From: Hymenobacter duratus
GTDB taxonomy: Bacteria; Bacteroidota; Bacteroidia; Cytophagales; Hymenobacteraceae
Direction: 5' to 3'
Assembly: GCF_014698995.1 (NCBI RefSeq)
Contig: NZ_JACWZZ010000002.1
Coordinates: forward strand, 620,001 to 684,000
DNA: 64,000 nucleotides
In this document: positions 51,963 to 60,222 of the stretch, one piece after another
Numbering within the stretch: position 1 is the stretch's first letter
Layout of the letters: every line of letters begins with the position of its first letter
Program-made: the position numbers and the translations under genes
Notes under the pieces: model-generated
Told to the model about the DNA's origin: nothing
Seen by the model: the letters and a program-made list of their open reading frames with translations, nothing else
Databases searched by the model: none

Positions 51963-52391
51963 CTATTCCATCTTGCGCAACCAGGCATGAGCTTCTGTTT
52001 CACTTTCGAATAGCCGATAGGTAAGCGCCGATTCGCGGGCCTCGCTCATAACCAGATTCATCGAGAGCCGCGCGAATACGTCGTGCGCAATCAGCACGGC
52101 GCCGTAGAACGACTTGCCTTCCGTGGCGGCGGTGTTGAGCCAGTTGTCCGTAATCCAGACTCGCTCTTCCTCCGTGAAAGCCGACATGACGCGCTGGTCG
52201 CCGAGCAGCTTGTGCCAGCCTCTGCTGTGCAGCAAACGGGCCGCATGCGTCAGAAAGGCCTGGAGCTCCTGCATCTTGCGCTTACCGGCGTTGTATTCCA
52301 CAATGGCGTATCCGTCAGGGTCTTCCCAAAGGCGTCCAACGGGGTTTTCGAAATACAGGCGGAGTGGTTTTGGAGTAGAGAGTGGGGACAT
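51963..52391 (-). CDS. Small STAS/SpoIIAA-like protein, unknown
   Basis: 142 residues, cytoplasmic, with no signal sequence. The mixed alpha/beta pattern LWEDPDGYAIVEYNAGKRKMQELQAFLTHAARLLHSRGWHKLLGD followed by TDNWLNTAATEGKSFYGAVLIAHDVFARLSMNLVMSE and a terminal FESETEAHAWLRK (AxxWL) fits the SpoIIAA-like/STAS proteins common in Bacteroidota, with no specific function. I rate the family assignment as moderate. Confidence 0.6.
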   Translation of the reverse strand: MSPLSTPKPLRLYFENPVGRLWEDPDGYAIVEYNAGKRKMQELQAFLTHAARLLHSRGWHKLLGDQRVMSAFTEEERVWITDNWLNTAATEGKSFYGAVLIAHDVFARLSMNLVMSEARESALTYRLFESETEAHAWLRKME

Positions 52392-52594
52392 AGAAAGAGA
52401 AAACCGGGTGCTAATCCTGAGCAGCTGCAGAACTGGAAATAGAGCAAATATACCAGTCGGGGCGAAGTACGCAGCACGCGGGAGGCATCGGACCGGTGTT
52501 CAACGCGCAGTACTGTTGTGCTTTTCTTGGCTTCAGACGAACTTCGCCATCTTGCAGCAAAGTGTTCCTAAGCAGGCATTTTTACCTATTTCAG

Positions 52595-53743
52595 ATGGCT
52601 CATTTTCTCCTAATTGGCGGCGGTATCGCGGGCCTGAGTGCGGCGCATGCCTTGCTGCGACACGGACACACGGTGCGCGTGTTCGAGGCGGCGCTAGAGT
52701 TGCGGGAGGTGGGCGCGGGGGTGGTGCTTGGAGCCAATGCCATGTGTGCTCTGCAAGATCTCGGCCTGCACGAAGCGGTGCGCCCGCATGGCACGGCGGT
52801 GACACACCTTCAGCTACTCAACCAGTACGGGCGCCTGCTTCAGGCAGCCGACACTACGGCTTTCACGCGCAAGCTGGGTTTCGAGAATGTAGGAATTCAT
52901 CGGGCGGTATTGCAGCAGGAATTGCTGCGTAGGCTGCCTCCCGGCATTGTAGCTCTGGGCAAGTCTTTTGAGTGGTTCGAGGAAACGGCAACCGGCGTTG
53001 AGGCACATTTTGCTGATGGCACATCTGCCTCCGCCGATTTCCTGCTTGGGGCAGATGGCCTCCGCTCACGGGTGCGGCTTCAGCTGCTGCCTCAAGCTAC
53101 GCCGCGCTACGCCGGCTACACCTGTTGGCGGGCCATTGTAGACGGTTCGCGGCTGGCCCTGCCGGAAGGCGAATCGGGCGAGACATGGGGCGAGCGGGGC
53201 CGCCGGTTTGGGTACGTGCCGGTGGGCGACGGCCGGGTATACTGGTTTGCCTGCCTGAACAGTTCTGCGCCGCAGAACTCACTGTTTCGGTCTTATCGGG
53301 TTACCGATTTGCAGCGGGAGTTTGCCGGGTTTCATGCTCCCGTTCCGGCGCTGCTGGCCCTTACCCGCGACGACCAGCTCCTCTGGAACGACATTCAGGA
53401 TCTGAAGCCCCTCTCCCACCTGGCGTATGGCCGCGTCCTTCTCCTCGGCGACGCCGGCCATGCCACAACGCCCAACCTGGGCCAGGGCGCCGGCATGGCC
53501 ATTGAAGATGCCGCCGTACTCAGACGATGCCTTGCCCAAAACCCTGACGTCGAGGCGGCCTTCCGCAGTTTCGAGCAGCGCCGCCTGCCTCGCACCTCCC
53601 GCGTCGTGCAGACTTCCTGGCAGCTGGGCCGCGTGGGTCAACTCGAAAATCCGCTGCTAACCCTGGTGCGCAACACGGCTATGCGGCTTTTGCCGGCGGC
53701 CATGAGCCGCAGCCAGATGGCGTGGCTGTATGAAGAAGTGTAG
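52595..53743 (+). CDS. FAD-dependent monooxygenase (PHBH family)
   Basis: 382 residues. Group A flavoprotein monooxygenase: the N-terminal GxGxxG motif FLLIGGGIAGLSAAHALLRHG, the middle block HFADGTSASADFLLGADGLRSRVR, and the second FAD motif RVLLLGDAGHATTPNLGQGAGMAIEDA. This is the pattern of salicylate- or zeaxanthin-type hydroxylases. The substrate cannot be predicted. Start ATG 52595 (MAHFLLIGGG) is supported by the Rossmann start. It is probably monocistronic. Confidence 0.92.
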   Translation: MAHFLLIGGGIAGLSAAHALLRHGHTVRVFEAALELREVGAGVVLGANAMCALQDLGLHEAVRPHGTAVTHLQLLNQYGRLLQAADTTAFTRKLGFENVGIHRAVLQQELLRRLPPGIVALGKSFEWFEETATGVEAHFADGTSASADFLLGADGLRSRVRLQLLPQATPRYAGYTCWRAIVDGSRLALPEGESGETWGERGRRFGYVPVGDGRVYWFACLNSSAPQNSLFRSYRVTDLQREFAGFHAPVPALLALTRDDQLLWNDIQDLKPLSHLAYGRVLLLGDAGHATTPNLGQGAGMAIEDAAVLRRCLAQNPDVEAAFRSFEQRRLPRTSRVVQTSWQLGRVGQLENPLLTLVRNTAMRLLPAAMSRSQMAWLYEEV

Positions 53744-53780
53744 CGCCTGATCAGGCCCCAGTAGTGCTGTGGCTGTCAAG

Positions 53781-53819
53781 CACCAAGGCCCGGCCGCACC
53801 GTGTGGCCGGGCCTTGGTG
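53781..53819. terminator. Terminator-like hairpin between convergent genes
   Basis: A 15-bp stem (53781-53795 with 53805-53819), GC-rich, without a T-run. It lies between the monooxygenase and the EEP gene. Confidence 0.7.
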
Positions 53820-53846
53820 GCGCCGTATACTGCAAGAAAAGCAACA

Positions 53847-55019
53847 CTACGTGGTCAGCTCCTTTTTGGGCTGTCCCGGATTGGCCGCTTCCTCCGCTTC
53901 CTCCTCTACTTCTTCTTCAAACCCTTCCTTGATTTTTTCCACTGCTTCGGCGTGGTCGTCGGCATCAGCCTCTTCGCAGTTTTCCTCCTGCTCGGCCTTG
54001 TCATGCGGCTCGTAGCTAAGCTTGATGAAGATGGGAAAATGGTCGGAGCCCACGTAAGGCAGGCGCTCCATGTCATCGACCTTGAAATCGGCTGACACAA
54101 AAACGTGGTCCAGGGGCCAGCGCAGCAGCGAATAGTCGGCGTGAAATGTGGGCAGCAGGCCGCGCCCCACCCGTGGGTCCAGTAGCCCGCTTATGCGGCG
54201 AAACAGTTCGGACGTGTGCGACCAAGCCACATCGTTCATATCGCCGAACACGATGGTAGGCTCGTCCTTGTTGTCAATGGCTTTGCCGACCAGCAGCAAT
54301 TCGGCATCGCGCTTGGTACTGGTTTTGGATTCGGCCGGGGCCGGCGGCTTCGGGTGCAAACCATAAAGCCGTACCCAGGTTCGGCCATCGGGCAGCTGAA
54401 CTCGGGTGTGCAGGGAGGGCACATCGTCGTCGAGTAGGTATTTTATCTCGCAATTTTCCAGCGGCAGCCGCGAGAAAAACAGCAGGCCGTATGTATTGTC
54501 GAGCGGTTCGTGACAGGTATACGGATGGGTTTCTTCCAGAGGCTTCAGCTGCTCATACCACCATTGGTCCGTCTCTACCGTCATGATGATATCGGGGTCG
54601 ATATCCTGCAGTACAGCCAAGGCTTTGTCGCTCTGCTTGTTGAATTGCAGCACGTTCATCATGGCCAGACTCAGGTGCCGCTTCCCGTCTTTCAGCGTAC
54701 TATCCCCTACCTGCTTGCTCACCAGCCGCGTATAGGGCATAATCCGAAACCATTGATACAGCACCGCCGCTACCATCGAGCCCAAAGCGGCCCAGCCCCA
54801 GTAGCCGGGCAACTGGTGCCAGCCCAGCAGCAGCGCCCCCCCGATAGTAACCAGCGCTATGGCCACAATCTGCAGGCGCGGAAAGTCGAATATCCGAATC
54901 CACCAGGCAGTTTCTCGCAGTAGCGGCAGCAACGTGGCTACCAGCGTACTCACGGTGAGCAGCAGCACTAAACCGTGCAGTATGGTAAGCCAAAGCGGTA
55001 GGGTGTCGAAGTCGGGCAC
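53847..55019 (-). CDS. Membrane endonuclease/exonuclease/phosphatase-family protein
   Basis: 390 residues, GTG start. Three N-terminal hydrophobic helices (LTILHGLVLLLTVSTLVATLL, LQIVAIALVTIGGALLLGW, WGWAALGSMVAAVLYQW) precede an EEP domain on the outer face: DPDIIMTVETDQWWYEQL (metal-binding Glu), VRLYGLHPKPP (His), VFGDMNDVAWSHT (Asp/Asn) and VGSDHFPIFIKL (Asp-His). A C-terminal tail of about 50 residues is extremely acidic (EEADADDHAEAVEKIKEGFEEEVEEEAEEA). It probably hydrolyses a phosphodiester; the substrate is unknown. Confidence 0.87.
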   Translation of the reverse strand: MPDFDTLPLWLTILHGLVLLLTVSTLVATLLPLLRETAWWIRIFDFPRLQIVAIALVTIGGALLLGWHQLPGYWGWAALGSMVAAVLYQWFRIMPYTRLVSKQVGDSTLKDGKRHLSLAMMNVLQFNKQSDKALAVLQDIDPDIIMTVETDQWWYEQLKPLEETHPYTCHEPLDNTYGLLFFSRLPLENCEIKYLLDDDVPSLHTRVQLPDGRTWVRLYGLHPKPPAPAESKTSTKRDAELLLVGKAIDNKDEPTIVFGDMNDVAWSHTSELFRRISGLLDPRVGRGLLPTFHADYSLLRWPLDHVFVSADFKVDDMERLPYVGSDHFPIFIKLSYEPHDKAEQEENCEEADADDHAEAVEKIKEGFEEEVEEEAEEAANPGQPKKELTT

Positions 55020-55086
55020 GGGTGGTGTGGCAGTGAGGTAGTGGATGCGGTGCGGTTTGCGGGTCGGGTGTGGAGGTCAGGCAGGG

Positions 55087-55647
55087 CTAGTCGTCGCTGA
55101 AACCGCCTTTGCGCAGCTCTTCAATAGTACGCATAACCTTGTCTTTGAGCGAAGTGCGGTATTTTTCCAGCACATCGGCGAGGCGCGCATTGTTCAGAGC
55201 CAGCATCTGGGTGGCCAGCACGGCCGCGTTGGTGGCTCCGTCCAGCGCCACCGTAGCCACGGGCACGCCGGCCGGCATCTGCAGCATCGACAGGATGGAA
55301 TCAAGCCCATGAATGGAAGTGGCCGAGTTAATGGGCACCCCAATGACGGGCAGCGTGGTGAAGGAAGCCACCATGCCGGGCAAATGAGCAGCCCCGCCTC
55401 CACCGGCGATAATCACGCGCAGGCCCCGCTTGCGGGCCGTTTCGGCGTATTCTACCAGGCGGTGCGGCGTACGGTGGGCCGAAACCAGCGTAATTTCATA
55501 CGTAACGCCAAACTGCCGGAGCAGTTCGGCGGCGGCAGCCATGGTTTTCAGATCAGACTGGGACCCCATGATAATGCCGACCAAAGGCGTATCAGAGGGA
55601 GCGGGCGTTTCGGCCGCTGCGGGAGCGGGAAGAATTGTACTACTCAT
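55087..55647 (-). CDS. purE: N5-carboxyaminoimidazole ribonucleotide mutase
   Basis: 186 residues. It isomerises N5-CAIR to CAIR in purine synthesis (class I PurE). Conserved blocks: GIIMGSQSDLKTMAAAAELL, EITLVSAHRTPHRLVEYA, VIIAGGGGAAHLPGMVASFTTLPVIGVPI, QMPAGVPVATVALDGATNAAVLATQML. Start ATG 55647 (MSSTILPAPAAAETPAPSDTP) precedes a short Ala/Pro-rich lead-in before the conserved LVGIIMGS. purK is not in the window. It diverges from the marC gene. Confidence 0.95.
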   Translation of the reverse strand: MSSTILPAPAAAETPAPSDTPLVGIIMGSQSDLKTMAAAAELLRQFGVTYEITLVSAHRTPHRLVEYAETARKRGLRVIIAGGGGAAHLPGMVASFTTLPVIGVPINSATSIHGLDSILSMLQMPAGVPVATVALDGATNAAVLATQMLALNNARLADVLEKYRTSLKDKVMRTIEELRKGGFSDD

Positions 55648-55739
55648 ATGAAGGGAGAAAACAGGACATGCCTGCCGGGCAATGGCTTCTACGGGCTGTT
55701 GCCGCGGCGGTTGAGCCATAAACATAGCATTTTCCGTGC

Positions 55740-55768
55740 TTGCTGATTTTCAAAGGCTCGTACCTTTA
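55740..55768 (+). promoter_or_regulatory. Promoter of the MarC-family gene
   Basis: TACCTTTA (55761-55768), one base from consensus, has TTG at 55740-55742 with a spacer of 18 nt. The ATG is 22 nt downstream. Confidence 0.55.
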
Positions 55769-55790
55769 CTCACTCCCTCTGCGCGCCCCT

Positions 55791-56417
55791 ATGGAAATTC
55801 TGCTCGCCACTTTCACCACGTTGTTCTCGGTCGTAAACCCTTTTGGGGCCATGCCGGTGTTTCTCACTCTCACTGAAGACGATACGCCCACCCACCGGGC
55901 CGGGGTAGCACTGCGGGCGTGCTTCTACATGGTGGGCGTGCTGACGGTTTCGTTTTTCGCGGGCCAGTACGTGCTCAACTTTTTCGGCATCAACATTCAC
56001 CATCTGCGCATTGCGGGCGGCATTCTGCTCATGCGCTCCGCCTTCGATCTACTGACCCCCGGCGGCAACCGCGCCAAAGTATCGGACGCCACGCTGGAGG
56101 AAAGCATGCACAAGGACGATATCAGCTTCACGCCGCTAGCCATGCCCATGCTTTCCGGCCCCGGCTCCATGGCCGTTTGTATTGGCCTGTTCACCGGCAA
56201 GCTGAGCGTGCCTGATATGGGCCTGATCGTGGTTGGTTTTTGCCTGGTGGCGCTGGCGGCTTATATAATCCTTATGTCGTCGCTCCGGCTCACGCGGTTT
56301 CTGGGCCGCCCCGGCATGGCGGCACTGGCCCGCATCATGGGCTTCCTGACGCTGGCTATCGGGGTGAATTTCCTGGCTACAGCCATTGTGGCGCTGTTTC
56401 CGGGGCTGAGCCGGTAG
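55791..56417 (+). CDS. MarC-family integral membrane protein
   Basis: 208 residues and six hydrophobic helices. MarC/UPF0056 hallmarks: TTLFSVVNPFGAMPVFLTLT at the N-terminus, FFGINIHHLRIAGGILLMRSAFDLL, and ISFTPLAMPMLSGPGSMAVCIGL. Members are inner-membrane proteins once linked to antibiotic resistance, but the function is not established. Start ATG 55791 (MEILLATFTTLF) agrees with the family start. Confidence 0.92.
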   Translation: MEILLATFTTLFSVVNPFGAMPVFLTLTEDDTPTHRAGVALRACFYMVGVLTVSFFAGQYVLNFFGINIHHLRIAGGILLMRSAFDLLTPGGNRAKVSDATLEESMHKDDISFTPLAMPMLSGPGSMAVCIGLFTGKLSVPDMGLIVVGFCLVALAAYIILMSSLRLTRFLGRPGMAALARIMGFLTLAIGVNFLATAIVALFPGLSR

Positions 56418-56529
56418 GCTCTCACTGAACAGAGGTACGCATCGGTTTGGTGAATAGCGGAAAGTCACTTGTTGTGTACCGATTCAGCATTTGAATGGCT
56501 TGTAGGCTTACAACACACGAGGCAGGCGT

Positions 56530-56537
56530 ATCTTTGC
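56530..56537 (+). promoter_or_regulatory. -7 box abutting the hemE start
   Basis: TATCTTTG (perfect consensus) ends 7 nt before the ATG at 56545, predicting a transcript that starts at about the start codon. Confidence 0.5.
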
Positions 56538-56544
56538 CCTCCCT

Positions 56545-57579
56545 ATGCTGAAGAACGACCTCCTCCTCCGTGCCGCCCGTGGCGAAGAAACCGAGCGCAC
56601 TCCTGTATGGCTGATGCGCCAGGCCGGCCGCATCCTGCCCGAATACCGTGCCCTGCGCGCCCGCCTCAGTGGTTTCAAAGAACTGGTAGAAACCCCAGAA
56701 CTGGCTGCCGAAGTCACCATTCAGCCCGTGGATGCGCTGGACGTGGATGCCGCCATCATCTTCTCCGATATTCTGGTGGTGCCCGAAGCCATGGGCCTGA
56801 CCTACGAAATGGTAGAAGCCCGCGGGCCCCTGTTCCCGGAAACCATCAAAACCGCGCACGACGTGGAGCGCATGCGCATCGCCGACCCCGAGGAGCACCT
56901 CGGCTACGTGCTGGAGGCCATTCGCGTCACGAAGCGCGCCCTGAACGGTCGGGTTCCGCTCATCGGTTTTGCGGGTGCGCCCTGGACCATTCTGGCGTAC
57001 ATGGTGGAGGGCCACGGCTCCAAAACCTTCAGCAAAGCCCGCCGCATGCTCTACCAGGAGCCGGAACTGGCGCACGCGCTACTGCGCAAAATCACGGCTA
57101 CGACCATTGCGTATCTGAAAGCTCAGGTAGAGGCCGGAGCCAATATTGTGCAGGTATTCGACTCGTGGGCCGGCATTCTGCCGCCTGCTCATTACCAGGA
57201 GTTCAGCAGCCGCTACATTGCTGAAATCTGCGCGGCTATTCCCTCAGTGCCCGTTACAGTGTTTGCCAAAGGTGCTTTCTGGGCCGTGGAAGAATTTGCA
57301 CAGTTCCCCTGCCGCACCATCGGCCTCGACTGGAACCAGGACCCGCGGGCCGTTCGTCCGCTGGTCGGCGACAAAACGCTGCAGGGCAACCTCGACCCCT
57401 GTGCCCTCTACGGTACGCCCGCGCAGGTGCGCGCTGCCACCACGGCTATGCTCGACCAGTTTGGCCCGCACCGCCACATTGCCAACCTGGGCCACGGCGT
57501 ATACCCCGACACCAACCCTGATAATGTGAAGGTGTTTATTGAGACGGTGAAGGAGTACAGCCCGAAGCTGCGCGGCTAA
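56545..57579 (+). CDS. hemE: Uroporphyrinogen decarboxylase
   Basis: 344 residues. It decarboxylates uroporphyrinogen III to coproporphyrinogen III in haem synthesis. Diagnostic blocks: [61 protein letters not shown], and [19 protein letters not shown]. The later Gly/His segment is [25 protein letters not shown]. The full length is present. A membrane-protein gene follows after 33 bases on the same strand, so the pair may be an operon, although no functional link is evident. Confidence 0.97.
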   Translation: MLKNDLLLRAARGEETERTPVWLMRQAGRILPEYRALRARLSGFKELVETPELAAEVTIQPVDALDVDAAIIFSDILVVPEAMGLTYEMVEARGPLFPETIKTAHDVERMRIADPEEHLGYVLEAIRVTKRALNGRVPLIGFAGAPWTILAYMVEGHGSKTFSKARRMLYQEPELAHALLRKITATTIAYLKAQVEAGANIVQVFDSWAGILPPAHYQEFSSRYIAEICAAIPSVPVTVFAKGAFWAVEEFAQFPCRTIGLDWNQDPRAVRPLVGDKTLQGNLDPCALYGTPAQVRAATTAMLDQFGPHRHIANLGHGVYPDTNPDNVKVFIETVKEYSPKLRG

Positions 57580-57612
57580 TCGGAAACCGGCAACGCAGCC
57601 GTACAGATACTC

Positions 57613-59043
57613 ATGCCACTCAAGCGCCTTTTCCTCTGGGCCAGAACGCACCGCCTAGCGCTGCTGGCGGCCGGAGTAGCGCTGGCGTGGCTACCGCTGC
57701 TGGCGCTGTGCTTCTACAACCAGCCGTTTCTGTGCGACTTCTCCGTTTCAACGGATGTAGCCAACCACGGCCTGTGGGGCGCGCAGCCGTATCTGTTTCT
57801 GAACTGGTCGGGGCGCTACTTCACCAATTTGCTGCTATTCGTGGTCAACCCGCTTAGCTACGGCTGGCTGGAAGGCGTGCAGCTCACGGCCCTACTGAGC
57901 CAGCTGCTGCGTATACTGGTGCTGTATCTGGCCGTTCGGGTGCTGGCCCGGCAGCAGCTGCGCCGCAGGGAAGCCGCTGTGCTGGCGGCAGGTCTGGCGC
58001 TGCTCTACGTGGCGCTGGCGCCCTACAAGTTCTCGGCGCTATATTACTTCACCGAAATAGTGGTGTACCATGTGGCGGCGTGGCTGCTGGTACTGGTGCC
58101 GCTGGCCGTTGAGCGGCTGCACCGGGCGCAGAGCCCCTTTTCCCGCAAAGCTTGGGGGCTGGCGGCCGTGCTGGGCACTGTGGCAGCAGCCGGCGCCAAT
58201 GAACTGACAATTGTGTTGCTGGGGCTGGTGATGCTGGTAGGCGCAGGCCTTAGCCTGCAACGGCGGCAATGGTTTAGCCTGCGTGTTTGGGTGGGCTTGG
58301 GTCTTCTGCTTCTGTTTTTTGGAACCCTGTCGGTGCTGGCTCCCGGCAACTCGGCCCGGCAGGAACTGGATGGTGCGTTGGTGCCGGCTGCTTCTTTTGG
58401 GGAGGCAGCCTCACGACTGGCTGTACTGCTGCGCTATCTGTTCGTGGAGCCGGCCATGCTGATTGTTCCGTTGCTAGTGCTGGTTTTGGGGCCGCTGGCC
58501 GTGCGGGTTTTGCAGGCCCGGCCGCCAGGCCTGCACTTGCCGCTGCTGCTAAGTGCGGCCGTTTTGGTAGGCGGCGTGGTGCTGGGCACGGTGCCCTATG
58601 CACTGATGTGGGCGCGGGTGCCGCTCATTCCGCGGGCCACGAATATTATGGTTTGGTGGTGGCTGCTGGGCTGGATTGTAGCGGCGTGGGCCAGTTTGCC
58701 CGCCGACCCGCGGCAGGTGCGCATAGCTTCGCCGGCTGTCCGGATTCTGCTGAGTCTGGTGCTGGGCCTCATCATGCTGCAACCCGCTGCTCGCGCCGCC
58801 CTCGACCTGCGCCACGAGGCTCCCGAGTTTGCCCGGCAGTGGCAGCAGCGGTTTGAAAAGCTCCGTGAGGCCGGCAGCCACACACCGCACACCACGCTGC
58901 AGCTGGCGCCACTCCAACCGCTCACCAACCGCCTGCTGTTTATTCCGCCCGATGACCTCTCCCCAATGTGCGGCTTTGGTGTGAATACGCGGCTGGCAAC
59001 GTGGTTCGGCGTCGATTCGGTGCGGCTAGCGGTGCCGCGCTAA
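57613..59043 (+). CDS. Polytopic membrane protein, GT-C-like
   Basis: 476 residues and about eleven hydrophobic helices. An early loop FLCDFSVSTDVANHGLWGAQPYLFLNWSGRYFTNLL contains a pair of Asp residues followed by an aromatic W-S-G-R-Y motif. This resembles the first extracytoplasmic loop of GT-C glycosyltransferases and DUF6056-type proteins. The C-terminal soluble part (about 90 residues) is charged. A role in polymer or lipid-linked sugar transfer is inferred only from topology. It follows hemE closely. Confidence 0.65.
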   Translation: MPLKRLFLWARTHRLALLAAGVALAWLPLLALCFYNQPFLCDFSVSTDVANHGLWGAQPYLFLNWSGRYFTNLLLFVVNPLSYGWLEGVQLTALLSQLLRILVLYLAVRVLARQQLRRREAAVLAAGLALLYVALAPYKFSALYYFTEIVVYHVAAWLLVLVPLAVERLHRAQSPFSRKAWGLAAVLGTVAAAGANELTIVLLGLVMLVGAGLSLQRRQWFSLRVWVGLGLLLLFFGTLSVLAPGNSARQELDGALVPAASFGEAASRLAVLLRYLFVEPAMLIVPLLVLVLGPLAVRVLQARPPGLHLPLLLSAAVLVGGVVLGTVPYALMWARVPLIPRATNIMVWWWLLGWIVAAWASLPADPRQVRIASPAVRILLSLVLGLIMLQPAARAALDLRHEAPEFARQWQQRFEKLREAGSHTPHTTLQLAPLQPLTNRLLFIPPDDLSPMCGFGVNTRLATWFGVDSVRLAVPR

Positions 59044-59059
59044 GCACTGTGCCGGCCTG

Positions 59060-60076
59060 CTAGAGCAGCTGCTTCTCCTGTGCTTCGGCCAGCAGCAGGC
59101 TTTTTTCAATCGGCACGACGCCCACCTGCTCGCACACCAGCCCGCCGCCCAGATTGGCCAGCGCCGCCGTAACGGGGGCTGGCAAACCCAGCGCTACGCA
59201 CAGCGCCGCAATGCTGATAACGGTGTCGCCGGCACCGGATACGTCGGAGATGCTACGCAGGTGCGCCGGAATGTAGGTGCGCGTCAGTTCGCCGTTTTCC
59301 ACAAATACCCCGCGCTCCGAGAGGGTCACCAGCACAATTTCGGGTGTAAGTACCTCGCGCAACCGCGCTACAGCGGCTTCAAAGTGCGGCCGGTCGGCAT
59401 CCGTATCCCCGAATTCCAGCTTCAGGCCCTCGCGCAGCTCTTTCAGATTGGGCTTGAACAGCGTGCAGTGGCGGTAAGCCAGGAAGTTCTTCTTCTTCGG
59501 ATCAACTACTGTAGGAATACCGTGCTGCCGGGCCAGCTGAATGAAGTGATGAATGCTGGCTTCATGGAGGACGCCTTTGTCGTAATCCTCGAAAATCACG
59601 ACGTCAGCACGGCTCAGCAGCTGCTCGAAACGTGCCGTCAGATCACTATTCTCCGCTGCGTTCAGGTCGGTTTCTACTTCCGAATCAATCCGTAGCAACT
59701 GCTGGCCATGCGCCAGAATACGCTGCTTGACGGTGGTGGGCCGGTGTCCGGAACGCACGATGCCTTCAGCGGAGAGCTGGTTACTTTGTAGTAATTCCAG
59801 CAGCTGGTCACCGCCCTGGTCCTCTCCTATCACGGCGCACAGCAACGGCGTGGCACCTAGCGCCTGCACGTTTAGAGCCACGTTGGCCGCTCCGCCAAGG
59901 CGCTGCTCCGTGCGGCTCACGTTTACTACTGGCACAGGCGCTTCCGGAGAAAGGCGTGCGGCCTTACCCCACACATACGCGTCCATCATCACGTCGCCCA
60001 CAATCAGCACGGTCAGATGGTTAAAAGCGGCAAACAGTTCGGGGAGTGAAGTGGGCGGTACAGCAGCAGCGGGCAT
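59060..60076 (-). CDS. rfaE1: D-glycero-beta-D-manno-heptose-7-phosphate kinase
   Basis: 338 residues. PfkB-family sugar kinase of the ADP-heptose route for LPS core (HldA/RfaE domain 1). Motifs: LIVGDVMMDAYVWGKAARLSPEAPVPVVNV, QRLGGAANVALNVQALG, VDPKKKNFLAYRHCTLFKPNLKEL and the catalytic DVSGAGDTVISIAALCVAL. It lacks the C-terminal nucleotidyltransferase domain of bifunctional HldE, so a separate adenylyltransferase is expected elsewhere. Convergent with the preceding membrane gene. Confidence 0.93.
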   Translation of the reverse strand: MPAAAVPPTSLPELFAAFNHLTVLIVGDVMMDAYVWGKAARLSPEAPVPVVNVSRTEQRLGGAANVALNVQALGATPLLCAVIGEDQGGDQLLELLQSNQLSAEGIVRSGHRPTTVKQRILAHGQQLLRIDSEVETDLNAAENSDLTARFEQLLSRADVVIFEDYDKGVLHEASIHHFIQLARQHGIPTVVDPKKKNFLAYRHCTLFKPNLKELREGLKLEFGDTDADRPHFEAAVARLREVLTPEIVLVTLSERGVFVENGELTRTYIPAHLRSISDVSGAGDTVISIAALCVALGLPAPVTAALANLGGGLVCEQVGVVPIEKSLLLAEAQEKQLL

Positions 60077-60102
60077 TACGGCGGGGTCAGAGGGAGAAGC
60101 TG

Positions 60103-60110
60103 CAAAGGTA
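60103..60110 (-). promoter_or_regulatory. -7 promoter box for rfaE1
   Basis: On the minus strand it reads TACCTTTG, perfect consensus, 26 nt before the ATG at 60076. Confidence 0.55.
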
Positions 60111-60166
60111 AACCGCAGACCGCAATGATGCCGGTTGCCGCTGCTACTGGGAACTAGCCAGCAAAA

Positions 60167-60207
60167 AAGAAGCGCCAGCCGGACACATTCTCCGACTGGC
60201 GCTTCTT
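60167..60207 (-). terminator. Terminator of the aminotransferase gene
   Basis: A 12-bp stem, AAGAAGCGCCAG (60167-60178) with 60196-60207. On the minus strand it ends in a T-run (TTTTTT overlaps the stem end). Confidence 0.85.
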
Positions 60208-60222
60208 GCTGGTTCGCTGGCC

